Assembly: GCA_038127535.1 (NCBI GenBank)
Contig: JAYPHU010000017.1
Span: 1 to 64,000, forward strand
Direction: 5' to 3'
Length of the DNA: 64,000 nucleotides
Origin: JAYPHU01 sp038127535
Lineage (GTDB): Bacteria > Pseudomonadota > Alphaproteobacteria > Rhodospirillales > UBA2165
Shown: positions 42,803 through 52,099 of the stretch, one piece after another
How positions within the stretch are numbered: the stretch's first letter is position 1
How the letters are laid out: every line of letters begins with the position of its first letter
Program-made: the position numbers and the translations under genes
The notes under the pieces: generated by a model
The model's database searches: none
What the model saw: the letters and a program-made list of their open reading frames with translations, nothing else
Told to the model about the DNA's origin: nothing

Positions 42803-44851
42803 ATGGCCACAGCTCCTCTCGATCAACAGCAACGTCTCCCTGCCTTGATGCAGAAGCTCTCTGAAGCCGGGCATTCGTTGTCCGAGGAGGCGCTGGAGAG
42901 CCTGCTGCAAGGCGTGGCGGCGGCGCCCGGCGCAGACGGTGGCAACGGTCCGGCCGATGCCTGGATGGACATGATTGGCGAAGAACTGCCGGCCGACATA
43001 CGAGCCGGTCTGGCGCAGCGGTTACAAGCCACTTTGGATGATCTGGATGATGGTCTTGCCCCGCCCTGCCCGAGCTGGGAGCGTATCAGCGCCCTTCGCA
43101 CGGAACTAGCGGCGAGAAATCTGGGTGGATTTATCATCCCCCTGGCCGATGAACATCAGGGGGAATACGTCCCCAAACGGGCGCAGCGGCTTACATGGCT
43201 GACCGGATTTACCGGCTCCGCCGGCACGGCCATTGTGCTGGCAGACAAGGCGGCGATTTTCGTCGATGGGCGCTATACCCTGCAGGCAGCAAACCAAGTG
43301 GACGCCTCTGTATTCGACATCGTCCCCCTGGGGGAGACACCGCTAGCCAAATGGATTGAGGCGAATTTATCCCATGGGGCAAATTTGGGGTTCGATCCCT
43401 GGCTCCACACCACGGATGGCATGCGGCGCTTGTCGGGCGTCTGCGCCAAGGCGGGCGGCGCGCTGAGTCCGGTCGAGACCAACCCGATTGATCAGATGTG
43501 GTCAAACCAGCCGGCCGCGCCTCTATCTCCGATGACCCTCCAATTGCCCGACTTCGCCGGGGAGAGCTCCACAGACAAGCGCAGACGGCTGGCTGAAGAC
43601 CTCAAAAACGCCAAGCAGGACGCGGTGATCCTAACCGCGCCCGACTCCATCGCCTGGCTCGCTAATATCCGGGGCGGCGACGTTCCGTACACACCATTCT
43701 GTTTAAGTTTCGCCATATTGCATGCCGGCGGCGGGTTGGATCTATTTGTTGATCCGCGCAAAGTACCTGCCTCCGTCCGGGGCGCCCTAGACGACGGGAT
43801 CACGATTTCCGGACCGGATGGGTTGGAAAACGCCTTGCAGACTTTGGGCAAAGCGAAAGCCACCGTGTGCTTGGATACGTCCAGCGCCGCCCACGCCATC
43901 TATCACATCCTGGAGAAAAGCGGCGCTGTGATCGGCAAGGGCGAGGACCCCTGCGCCAAGCCCAAGGCACGCAAGAACGTAACGGAGCTAAACGGCATTC
44001 GTACCGCCCATATTCGCGACGGCGCAGCATTGAGCCGGTTCCTGTGCTGGCTGGACCGGGAGGCCCCCAAGGGCGGCGTGACCGAAATCTACGCCGCCGA
44101 TCAGCTGGAAGCCTTCCGCCGGGAAGGCGACCATATCCGCGGGCTGAGCTTCCCGACGATTTCCGGGGCCGGCCCCAACGGTGCAATCGTGCATTACCGG
44201 GTGAGCGAAGAGTCGAACCGTGCCCTGGAAACGGGATCGCTCTATCTGGTGGATTCCGGCGCGCAGTATCTGGACGGGACCACGGATGTCACCCGCACCA
44301 TCGCCATCGGCGAGCCGACGGCGGAAATGCGGGACCGGTTTACCCGGGTGCTGAAGGGCCATATCGCGTTGGCCATCGCTGTTTTCCCCAAGGGCGCCAG
44401 TGGATCACAGTTGGACATCCTGGCCCGCGCCGCTTTGTGGCAGGCCGGCATCGACTATGAACATGGCACCGGCCATGGTGTGGGCGCCTATTTGGGTGTC
44501 CATGAGGGACCGCAACGCATTTCCACGATGCCGAGCATAGTCGCCCTTGAGCCGGGCATGGTCATCTCCAACGAGCCCGGCTACTACAAGACGGACGGGT
44601 TCGGCATCCGTATCGAGAATCTGGTGACGGTCATTGAAGCCGCCCCTATCGAAAACAGCGAAAAGGACATGCTGGCCTTCGAAACCCTCACTTTGGCACC
44701 AATTGATGTACGCCTAGTAGATCAATCGCTCTTGTCCAAGGCCGAGATCCGCTGGCTGAACGATTATCACCAGCGAGTGCGCGAGACTCTGACACCTCTG
44801 GTTGATCCGGAAACCACCGATTGGCTGTCGGAGGCCACCAAGCCGCTCTAA
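42803..44851 (+). CDS. Aminopeptidase P family (M24) protein with N-terminal extension
   Basis: This 682-aa protein removes N-terminal residues before proline. The creatinase-like N-domain (about 92-230; FIIPLADEHQGEYVPKRAQRLTWLTGFTGSAGT) and a second such domain (about 250-390) precede the pita-bread M24 domain (about 400-640). Metal ligands lie in LVDSGAQYLDGTTDVTRT (two Asp), GTGHGVGAYLGVHEGPQ (His), SNEPGYY (Glu) and FGIRIENLV (Glu). The three-domain form is the usual cytosolic one. The first ~85 residues (acidic, Ala/Gly-rich) are extra to it. Confidence 0.9.
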   Translation: MATAPLDQQQRLPALMQKLSEAGHSLSEEALESLLQGVAAAPGADGGNGPADAWMDMIGEELPADIRAGLAQRLQATLDDLDDGLAPPCPSWERISALRTELAARNLGGFIIPLADEHQGEYVPKRAQRLTWLTGFTGSAGTAIVLADKAAIFVDGRYTLQAANQVDASVFDIVPLGETPLAKWIEANLSHGANLGFDPWLHTTDGMRRLSGVCAKAGGALSPVETNPIDQMWSNQPAAPLSPMTLQLPDFAGESSTDKRRRLAEDLKNAKQDAVILTAPDSIAWLANIRGGDVPYTPFCLSFAILHAGGGLDLFVDPRKVPASVRGALDDGITISGPDGLENALQTLGKAKATVCLDTSSAAHAIYHILEKSGAVIGKGEDPCAKPKARKNVTELNGIRTAHIRDGAALSRFLCWLDREAPKGGVTEIYAADQLEAFRREGDHIRGLSFPTISGAGPNGAIVHYRVSEESNRALETGSLYLVDSGAQYLDGTTDVTRTIAIGEPTAEMRDRFTRVLKGHIALAIAVFPKGASGSQLDILARAALWQAGIDYEHGTGHGVGAYLGVHEGPQRISTMPSIVALEPGMVISNEPGYYKTDGFGIRIENLVTVIEAAPIENSEKDMLAFETLTLAPIDVRLVDQSLLSKAEIRWLNDYHQRVRETLTPLVDPETTDWLSEATKPL

Positions 44852-44981
44852 ACGCCCAGTCATCAGGTGCTTAACAATTCAATTTTGTGTTCCGTACCCT
44901 GTTGAACTTTGGGCACTTATCCCCATCTAAAATTAGTATTCGCATCGAGAATCATAAATTGGCTCGGTGAAGGGCATGTCC

Positions 44982-45455
44982 ATGATCAAATCCAAATCCA
45001 AAGCCAAGCTGGAACTGATGCGCACGGTGGCCGGCACCCGGCCCATGGACCTGTTCACCCGTGGCCCTGAGATTCTCCATGAAGTCATTACCATGGATGA
45101 AAACCGGGTCTGGGCTTTGGGGCCGAGCGTGGCCGATGTCACCTTCCCGGCGCTAGAAGTGCTCAAGCAGCTGAAAATTCCGACCCTGAAACTGTTCATG
45201 GAAGTGTTCCGGGAAACCTATGGCGCAAATACCCCGAAACTGCTGCGGGCAGATCAGTTTGTGCAGAAATTCCTGCGCCAGGTGGTCTCCGATTTTGTCC
45301 AACTGTTAGCCGTGGACGATCTCGACGATAAGCGGAAAGCGGCCCTAGGCGACATCATTGCGATGAAGTGGAAGGGATTGGACACGCGGATCAACGACTG
45401 GCTGCGGGCCAAAGAAGGCAACGCCGCCAAAGCCGCCTGGGACAGGCGCACCTAA
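44982..45455 (+). CDS. Conserved-looking protein of unknown function
   Basis: This ~157-aa protein, with ATG at 44982 favoured by GAAGGG seven bases before it, is mixed in charge and probably helical (LEVLKQLKIPTLKLFMEVFRETYG, QVVSDFVQLLAVDDLDD). It opens KSKSKAKLELMRTVAGTRPMDLF. There is no signal peptide, TM segment or motif I recognise. Its last four bases overlap those of the convergent TlpA-like gene. Confidence 0.65.
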   Translation: MIKSKSKAKLELMRTVAGTRPMDLFTRGPEILHEVITMDENRVWALGPSVADVTFPALEVLKQLKIPTLKLFMEVFRETYGANTPKLLRADQFVQKFLRQVVSDFVQLLAVDDLDDKRKAALGDIIAMKWKGLDTRINDWLRAKEGNAAKAAWDRRT

Positions 45456-46033
45456 CGCGTACAAGCCTTGATCAGTTTGATGGCGGCGGCAGAGTCCCAT
45501 TCCAACGGACCAACCACGCGTCCGGTCTCAATGCCTTCCCGGTTGATCAGAAGCGTCGTCGGCAGGCCAGGCACTCTACTGGATCGCGCCAGTGTGCCGC
45601 CCTCATCCATGAGAACAGGAAACCCGTCAAGCCGGTGAGCCTTGTAGAATTCGACCACCTTGGCTGCGCCCTTCACGTCTTCGGAGACGGGCAGCACCTC
45701 GATCCCGGCGCCGGCGATTTTGAACTTCAGCCGCAGCAGAGACGGCATCTCCCGCACACACGGGGCGCACCAGGTCGCCCAGAAGTTCAGGACAATCCCC
45801 CTGCCCCGATACTGACTAAAATCGATGCGTTTTCCGGTTTCATCGGTTATACCATCGGCTTGGACAGGCCGCCCCGCTGGTTTTGCGTTGAAATTTGCAA
45901 ATTTTTCGGCGATTGCGGGGCAGGTATCGGCCAACACCGGGGCGTTACTCCTGCCCGCATAGTCGGGGGTCAACGCCAGGAACGTCGCAAAGCCGATGAT
46001 CAGCACGGCCAGTCCGAGAAGTATTTTTGGCAC
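45452..46033 (-). CDS. TlpA-like thioredoxin-fold protein
   Basis: This 193-aa membrane-anchored redoxin has an N-terminal TM anchor (about 3-22) and a periplasmic thioredoxin domain with the active site NFWATWCAPCVREMPSL (C-A-P-C near 95). A cis-Pro loop follows in RVPGLPTTLLINREG. TlpA-type proteins reduce disulfides for cytochrome maturation or copper delivery. It is divergent from argH; the starts are 22 bases apart. The argH/tlpA/lptM/lysA neighbourhood is common in alphaproteobacteria. Confidence 0.9.
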   Translation of the reverse strand: MPKILLGLAVLIIGFATFLALTPDYAGRSNAPVLADTCPAIAEKFANFNAKPAGRPVQADGITDETGKRIDFSQYRGRGIVLNFWATWCAPCVREMPSLLRLKFKIAGAGIEVLPVSEDVKGAAKVVEFYKAHRLDGFPVLMDEGGTLARSSRVPGLPTTLLINREGIETGRVVGPLEWDSAAAIKLIKACTR

Positions 46034-46055
46034 TCTTTCGTCTCCGGTGGAGAAA

Positions 46056-47504
46056 ATGACCGATTCGGGACAAAAATCAAAGCCGTCTCATGAGAGCGGC
46101 GGTTCGGCAAAAAATCAAGATGCCAGCACCATGTGGGGCGGGCGCTTCGCCGCTGGCCCTGCTCAAATCATGGAAGATATCAACGCGTCGATCGGCTTTG
46201 ATCAGCGGCTCTATGTCCAGGATATTACAGCCTCTAAGGCCCATTGCGAGATGCTGGTCGCCAAACAAATCATCTCCGGCGAAGACGGCGAAGCGATCCT
46301 GGCCGGGCTGGATCAGATCCTGGCCGAGATCGAGTCCGGCTCCTTCGATTTCAAACGGTCGCTTGAGGATATCCATATGAACGTGGAGTCCCGGCTAGCC
46401 GAACTGATCGGCGACGCCGCCGGCCGGCTGCACACGGCCCGGTCCCGGAACGACCAGGTGGCCACCGATTTCAAGCTTTGGGTGCGCGACGCTTTGGATC
46501 AGCTCGATGCGGACCTGAAGGCGCTTCAAGCGGTGCTGATTGAACGGGCCGATGAACATGCGGCAACCATCATGCCCGGCTATACCCATCTGCAAACCGC
46601 TCAGCCGGTGACCCTCGGCCATCATCTATTGGCCTATGTGGAGATGCTGGGCCGGGACAGAGGCCGGGTCCGGGATTGCCGGGCGCGCGCCAATCAAAGC
46701 CCCCTGGGCTCCGGCGCCCTGGCCGGCACGTCGTTTCCCATCGACCGGGAGATGACGGCGGCAGCGCTCGGTTTTGATGGTCCCATGGCCAATTCCCTGG
46801 ATGGTGTCTCGGACCGGGATTTCGCCCTGGAATATTTGTCCGTGGCGTCCATTTTGGCGGTTCATCTCTCCAGACTCTCGGAAGAAATCGTCGTCTGGGC
46901 CAATGCTTCGTTCGGCTTTGTCAGTCTGCCGGATTCCTTTTCAACCGGCAGTTCCATGCTGCCGCAAAAGCGCAACCCTGACGCGGCAGAGCTGGTGCGG
47001 GCCAAATCTGGCCGGGTGATCGGCGCCTTGAATGGTCTGCTGATCGTCCTGAAGGGTCTGCCCCTCGCCTATAGTAAGGACATGCAGGAAGACAAAGAGC
47101 CGGTGTTCGAAACCGCGGACACGCTGGCGCTCTGCGTCGCCGCCATGACGGGTATGATGGACGAGATCACCTTCAACGAAGACGCCATGCGGCACGCTGC
47201 CAAGGCCGGCAAGTCCAACGCCGTCGATCTGGCCGATTCGCTGGTGCAGAACTTGGGCACACCTTTCAGGCAAGCCCATCACATCACCGGGCAATTGGTC
47301 CGGCTGGCCGAAGACAAAGGCTGCGGGCTGGAAGACCTGACGATTGACGACATGCAGGCTGTCGAGCCGGGGATCACCGAGGACATATTCAGGGTGCTGG
47401 ATATCGACAAATCCATCACAATGAGGAATAGTTTGGGTGGACCTGCGCCGGATCGGGTCCGGGAAGCCGTCATCGCCGCCCGCCGGGCGTACCTGGAGGA
47501 CTAG
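46056..47504 (+). CDS. argH: Argininosuccinate lyase
   Basis: This 482-aa enzyme cleaves argininosuccinate to arginine and fumarate. It shows MWGGRFAAGPAQIME near residue 25, EDIHMNVESRLAELIG, HTARSRNDQVATDFKLW, PGYTHLQTAQPVTLGHH, and the signature GSSMLPQKRNPDAAELVRAK. The ATG at 46056 with upstream GGTGGAG is chosen. The first ~23 residues are polar and extra to the core. Confidence 0.96.
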   Translation: MTDSGQKSKPSHESGGSAKNQDASTMWGGRFAAGPAQIMEDINASIGFDQRLYVQDITASKAHCEMLVAKQIISGEDGEAILAGLDQILAEIESGSFDFKRSLEDIHMNVESRLAELIGDAAGRLHTARSRNDQVATDFKLWVRDALDQLDADLKALQAVLIERADEHAATIMPGYTHLQTAQPVTLGHHLLAYVEMLGRDRGRVRDCRARANQSPLGSGALAGTSFPIDREMTAAALGFDGPMANSLDGVSDRDFALEYLSVASILAVHLSRLSEEIVVWANASFGFVSLPDSFSTGSSMLPQKRNPDAAELVRAKSGRVIGALNGLLIVLKGLPLAYSKDMQEDKEPVFETADTLALCVAAMTGMMDEITFNEDAMRHAAKAGKSNAVDLADSLVQNLGTPFRQAHHITGQLVRLAEDKGCGLEDLTIDDMQAVEPGITEDIFRVLDIDKSITMRNSLGGPAPDRVREAVIAARRAYLED

Positions 47505-47510
47505 ACCATC

Positions 47511-47648
47511 ATGTCTCGCAGGATCCTTTTTGTTCTGTTCGCCATCGGCATTCTTCTGCCGGTGCTGGGCGCGTGCGGCAAGAAGAACGCGCCATCGGCG
47601 CCGGAAGGGGAGGAATACAAGTATCCCCGGGAATATCCCCGCAAATAG
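47511..47648 (+). CDS. lptM: Small lipoprotein, LptM (YifL)-like
   Basis: A 45-aa precursor with a lipobox ending LGAC: MSRRILFVLF, hydrophobic run, then mature CGKKNAPSAPEGEEYKYPRE. It lies six bases after argH and 17 before lysA. A tiny lipoprotein at this exact spot is conserved; in enterobacteria the equivalent, LptM, assists disulfide maturation of the LPS translocon LptD. Confidence 0.82.
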   Translation: MSRRILFVLFAIGILLPVLGACGKKNAPSAPEGEEYKYPREYPRK

Positions 47649-47665
47649 GCGGCCGGCCGCAACTC

Positions 47666-48934
47666 ATGGATCATTTTCATTACAAGAACGGCGAATTGGC
47701 CGCCGAGGACGCGCCGCTTTCCCGAATCGCGGACGCGGTCGGCACGCCTTTTTATTGCTACTCGACGGCGACTATCGAACGACACTTCAACGTCTTTGCC
47801 GACGCACTGAAGGGATTGCCCGCGACGGTTTGTTACTCGGTGAAGGCCAACGGCAATCTGGCCGTGGTCAGCACCTTGGCCCGGCTCGGGGCTGGGGCGG
47901 ATGTGGTCTCCGGCGGGGAACTGACCCGCGCGTTGGCGGCCGGCATTCCCCCGAACAAGATCGTCTTTTCCGGCGTCGGTAAGACAGAGGCCGAAATTTC
48001 CCAGGCGCTGACCAGTAATATTCTGCAGATCAATGTTGAGTCCGGCCCGGAGCTGGAACGCATCAATACGGTGGCGGCCTCCCTCGGCAAGATCGCCGAG
48101 GTGGCCTTCCGCATTAATCCGGACGTGGACGCGGAGACCCATCAAAAGATCAGTACCGGCCGTCAAGAAGATAAGTTCGGCATCGATTGGGACCGGGTTC
48201 ACGAGGTTTTTACCGCGGCCGCCGGCATGGACAATGTCCAACCTGTCGGCCTGGCCATGCATATCGGCTCCCAGCTCACCAAGCTGGACCCATTCCGGAA
48301 CGCCTTTAACCGGCTTGCTCAAACCACCGCCGATCTACAGAAAAAAGGTTTTGAAATTAAGCGTTTAGACCTCGGCGGCGGTCTCGGCATTCCTTACGAC
48401 GGGGGCGAAACACCGACCCCGGCGGATTATGGCAAACTGGTCGCCGAAACGGTGGGTGTTTTGGACTGCGAGCTGCTGTTCGAGCCCGGCCGGCTTATCA
48501 TGGGGAATGCGGGCATTTTGGTCACCAAAGTGGTATATGTGAAGGACGGGGCGTCCCGGCGGTTTGTCATCATCGATGCAGCGATGAACGACCTGATCCG
48601 GCCGGCCATGTATGACGCTCATCACGAGATCGTACCCGTGTCGGAACCCCGTCCGGACGTCGGTTTACAGCCTGTTGATGTGGTCGGCCCGGTCTGTGAA
48701 ACCGGCGACACTTTTGCGACCGAATTGGAATTGCCGCCCGTTGAACAGAGTGAGTTACTGGCGATCCGTTCCGCCGGCGCTTACGGCGCGGTTATGTCCT
48801 CGACATATAACAGCCGCGCGCTCGTGCCGGAGGTCCTGGTCAAGGGCGGCGAATTTGCGGTTGTCCGGCAACGAGTGGAGATTGAGAACCTTTTGGCGCA
48901 CGAATCTCTCCCAAATTGGTTGGAGTCGAGATAA
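47666..48934 (+). CDS. lysA: Diaminopimelate decarboxylase
   Basis: This 422-aa fold-III PLP enzyme makes lysine. The Schiff-base Lys is in VCYSVKANGNLAV near 55, and VSGGELTRALAAG and MHIGSQLT follow. The glycine-rich LDLGGGLGIPY binds the PLP phosphate, and the partner-subunit Cys is in VCETGDTFA near 345. The ATG at 47666 is the start consistent with homologues, most of which begin MxHFxYxxGxLxAE. Confidence 0.95.
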   Translation: MDHFHYKNGELAAEDAPLSRIADAVGTPFYCYSTATIERHFNVFADALKGLPATVCYSVKANGNLAVVSTLARLGAGADVVSGGELTRALAAGIPPNKIVFSGVGKTEAEISQALTSNILQINVESGPELERINTVAASLGKIAEVAFRINPDVDAETHQKISTGRQEDKFGIDWDRVHEVFTAAAGMDNVQPVGLAMHIGSQLTKLDPFRNAFNRLAQTTADLQKKGFEIKRLDLGGGLGIPYDGGETPTPADYGKLVAETVGVLDCELLFEPGRLIMGNAGILVTKVVYVKDGASRRFVIIDAAMNDLIRPAMYDAHHEIVPVSEPRPDVGLQPVDVVGPVCETGDTFATELELPPVEQSELLAIRSAGAYGAVMSSTYNSRALVPEVLVKGGEFAVVRQRVEIENLLAHESLPNWLESR

Positions 48935-48998
48935 AATACCGCATAATTAAGACCGCACCCCGTAATGCCGCATATGCGGTTTGGAGTTGGGTAGTTTA

Positions 48999-51512
48999 AT
49001 GGTCAAGCGGAACGGCCCGTTTTACAAAACATATCTAAGCCTCGCCCGGGCGAGCTTGCTGTGGGAATACCTTTGGCCCGCTTTGTGGCCGGCCTTGGCC
49101 ACGGCCGGCATCTTCATAGGCGCGGCGCTACTGGATTTATTCACCCTGCTGCCGGTCTGGCTGCACATTGCAGTCGTCATCGGCTTCCTAGTTGTGTTCG
49201 CCGGCGCCCTGCAGCGCGCGTTCACCCGCATCCCCAAAGTCGATTTTGTGGAAGCCCGTCATCGGATCGAAGAAGACAGCGGCTTTGATCACCGGCCGCT
49301 GACCGCCCTGGACGACGAGCTTGCGTTAGGCGACAATGATGCCCAGTCCCGTGCGCTCTGGGAAGCCCATCGCGCCCGCATGGCGGCGGAGGCCGGAAGG
49401 CTGTCTCTCAAGGTGCCAAGGGCGGGCCTGGCCCGCCGGGATGGCATGGGGTTCCGCGCCGCCGTTGCCGCTTTTCTGATCGTCGGCGTTGTCGCCGCCG
49501 GTGCCGAAACCGCCACCCGCATCGGCGCGGCGCTGTTGCCGCCGATGGGCAACGCCGGGCTGGCCGCCAGCGCCAAACTAAGCATCTGGGTTACGCCGCC
49601 CGCCTATACGGGCGTGCCGCCGGTGGTCATCACCATGACTGGCGCCAGCGCCCCACAATCCGGCGACCAGCCGGTCACATCGATTTCCGTGCCGGACGGC
49701 AGCACCGTTCTCGCCCAAATGAGTGGGGGCGGCAGCGTGCCAGCTCTGTTGATCGGCCAGGACCGAAGCGACTTCAACCGGATTGATACTGACTCCTATC
49801 ACATTGAGACGGAACTGAGGGCCGAAAGCGGCGCGAAGACGGTCGCCATCGAACAGAAGGGCCGGACCGTCGCCTCCTGGCCGCTGACCATCATCCCCGA
49901 CCAGCGTCCGACGGTGGAGTTCTCCAACGCGCCGGAAGGCTCTCAACAGCTCCGTCTACAATTATCCTACGAGGCGAAAGACGACTACCGGCTTACCGGA
50001 CTGACCGCCTCGATCCGCCGATTGGATGGCCTTACCGTGCCGGGCGGTGAAAGCGAAATCACCCTTCGCTTGCCCCTGCCGGGCTCGGACAAGAAGGACG
50101 TCAAAGGTAAATCAAACCATGACCTCGTCTCCCACGTCTGGGCCGGCCTGCCGGTCTTGGTGCACATTTTGGGTACGGACGAGAAGAACCAAACCGGCCT
50201 GAGTAAAGTCGAGCCGGTGATCCTGCCGGAGCGGCAATTTAGCCATCCGACGGCCAAGGAAATCTATGAAATTCGCAAGGGTCTGACCGCGGAACAACGT
50301 GACCGGCGCCTTGGCGTTTTGAAGCTTGATCTTTTGACCAGCGAACCGGAAATGTTCGACGGACACACGGGCACTTACCTGGCGCTGCGTATCGCCCGGG
50401 AACGGCTGAGCCGGGATGGCGAGCCGCAAGCTATCGCCCAGGTGCAGAAGATGCTGTGGGACGCGGCGCTACGCTTGGAAGAAGGCCGCACCGCCACCGC
50501 CGGCAGCGAACTTGCCGACGCCCAACGCCGCCTGATGGAGGCTCTGGACCGGGGCGCCAGTCAGGAAGAATTAGAACGCCTCATGGCCGAGGTGGAAAAG
50601 GCCTTGCAGGAATTCATGTCCGCGCTGATGAAGGAATTGCAGCAACGGGGTCAGTTGCCGCCGATGGTTCCCAATGCGCAAACCATGACCAATCAGGACA
50701 TAGAGAAAATGCTGGACCGGGCGCGAGAGCTACTCCGCCAGGGCTCGCGCGAGGCCGCCCGGCAGTTGATGGCGGAACTGCAGCGCATGCTGCAGAACCT
50801 GCGCGGCGCGATGGCCCGTCAGAACAACGGCCAAATGTCGCAACAGCAGCGCCAGGCGCAAAAAGCCATGCGCGAATTGCGCGGTATCGTCCAGCGCCAG
50901 CAAAAGCTTCTGGACGAAACCCACAAGCGCGCCCAACGCCAGCGGGAGGAAGGCATCCCCGATGGTCCGGAAAATGATCCTCAGTCCCGTGAAGGCTTTG
51001 AGGAACAGGAAGCCATCCGTAAGCAACTTGGCGAGCTCATGGGCAAGCTCGGCCAGATGATGGGAAAAATTCCGCAAGGCCTGGGCGACGCCGAACAAGC
51101 CATGCGGGAATCCGAAGGCGCGCTCAAGCAGGGCCGCCAGGGCAAATCCATTGATCCTCAGGGCCGGGCCTTGGAATCTTTGCGCAAAGGCGCCCAGAAT
51201 TCCGCTCAGGCCATGGCGCAGATGATGGGCCGCGGACAACGCGGGCAGATGGGCCGCCAGGGCGGCCGCTTCGGCGCCTTTACCGGTCCCCGGCTGCGCG
51301 GCATGCGGCCCGGCAATCGCGATCCATTCGGCCGGCGTAATCAGGAAGAGGAAGGCTCCACCGGCCAAAGCACCGGCACGGTTAAAATCCCCAGCGAAAG
51401 CGAGATTCAGCGGGCGCGGCGCATCCTAGAAGAGCTGCGACGCCGGGCCGGCGATCTGTGGCGGCCCGAGCTGGAGCTTGAGTATATCGAGAGGCTGCTG
51501 AAGCGGTTTTAG
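48999..51512 (+). CDS. TIGR02302/DUF4175 membrane protein
   Basis: This 837-aa protein has two or three TM helices within residues 20-75 and near 160. A beta-rich periplasmic part follows (about 180-420; WVTPPAYTGVPPVVITMTG, VEFSNAPEGSQQLRLQLSYEAKDDYRLTG). The C-terminal half is a long coiled coil rich in Gln, Met and Arg (about 500-760). This is the TIGR02302 layout found only in alphaproteobacteria, often near lysA, with no known function. ATG at 48999 is chosen over an upstream TTG. Confidence 0.88.
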   Translation: MVKRNGPFYKTYLSLARASLLWEYLWPALWPALATAGIFIGAALLDLFTLLPVWLHIAVVIGFLVVFAGALQRAFTRIPKVDFVEARHRIEEDSGFDHRPLTALDDELALGDNDAQSRALWEAHRARMAAEAGRLSLKVPRAGLARRDGMGFRAAVAAFLIVGVVAAGAETATRIGAALLPPMGNAGLAASAKLSIWVTPPAYTGVPPVVITMTGASAPQSGDQPVTSISVPDGSTVLAQMSGGGSVPALLIGQDRSDFNRIDTDSYHIETELRAESGAKTVAIEQKGRTVASWPLTIIPDQRPTVEFSNAPEGSQQLRLQLSYEAKDDYRLTGLTASIRRLDGLTVPGGESEITLRLPLPGSDKKDVKGKSNHDLVSHVWAGLPVLVHILGTDEKNQTGLSKVEPVILPERQFSHPTAKEIYEIRKGLTAEQRDRRLGVLKLDLLTSEPEMFDGHTGTYLALRIARERLSRDGEPQAIAQVQKMLWDAALRLEEGRTATAGSELADAQRRLMEALDRGASQEELERLMAEVEKALQEFMSALMKELQQRGQLPPMVPNAQTMTNQDIEKMLDRARELLRQGSREAARQLMAELQRMLQNLRGAMARQNNGQMSQQQRQAQKAMRELRGIVQRQQKLLDETHKRAQRQREEGIPDGPENDPQSREGFEEQEAIRKQLGELMGKLGQMMGKIPQGLGDAEQAMRESEGALKQGRQGKSIDPQGRALESLRKGAQNSAQAMAQMMGRGQRGQMGRQGGRFGAFTGPRLRGMRPGNRDPFGRRNQEEEGSTGQSTGTVKIPSESEIQRARRILEELRRRAGDLWRPELELEYIERLLKRF

Positions 51513-51522
51513 CCGCCCGCTT

Positions 51523-52080
51523 CTACTTCACCGCTCTCAGCGTGATCTGAATTTCCTTCAGGATATTGTATTGGTGCTGGGCCATCTCGGCGAGGGTTGT
51601 TGAGTCGACCTCGCCGGCCTGCAGCATGGCCAGCCATTTGTCGTCGGGCAGCCATTGCACGTCCTCAATCTCGAAATCCACATCTAGATGTTCGGCCAGG
51701 GGCGTGTTGGCGAGCCCCTCTTCCTTCCATTGGGCGCAGAGGCGCTTTGAGTACATCTCGAACTGGGGCGGCAAGATCGGCCGGACATGTGTCGGGTCTA
51801 TGATAAACTCATCATGCCGGGGATGAGGCACGGCGATCCGGACGATGCCGTCGGGCGCGCACACCCGATACAGTTCCTTGATAATCCCCAGATAGACTTT
51901 GCTGGATTCGCCCAGGTGCTCCAGAACGTGACTGAGCACCACTTCTTCGGCGCTGTCGCTGTCGAAGGGCCAGGGGAAGGTTTCCAGATCGACCAGCATA
52001 TCGGGCTCGCACGCCGGCTGGCTGTCGGCATTCAGGTATCCGTCGAGTTTACGGTGTCCGCAACCTAGATTAAGCTTCAT
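51523..52080 (-). CDS. SAM-dependent methyltransferase
   Basis: This 185-aa class I methyltransferase opens with MKLNLGCGHRKLDGYLNAD (motif I), then DSAEEVVLSHVLEHLG (motif IV) and ELYRVCAPDGIVRIAVPHPRHD. It resembles those acting in surface-polysaccharide or small-molecule synthesis; no substrate is deduced. It is downstream of the DUF3426 gene on the same strand with a 19-base gap. Confidence 0.82.
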   Translation of the reverse strand: MKLNLGCGHRKLDGYLNADSQPACEPDMLVDLETFPWPFDSDSAEEVVLSHVLEHLGESSKVYLGIIKELYRVCAPDGIVRIAVPHPRHDEFIIDPTHVRPILPPQFEMYSKRLCAQWKEEGLANTPLAEHLDVDFEIEDVQWLPDDKWLAMLQAGEVDSTTLAEMAQHQYNILKEIQITLRAVK

Positions 52081-52099
52081 GAGGGCGGAACCGGCGGGC

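Noticed and set aside
48968..48979. Palindrome CCGCATATGCGG before the TIGR02302 gene
   Set aside because: Only 12 bp long and immediately before the start codon; likely chance, with no second copy that would support an operator.
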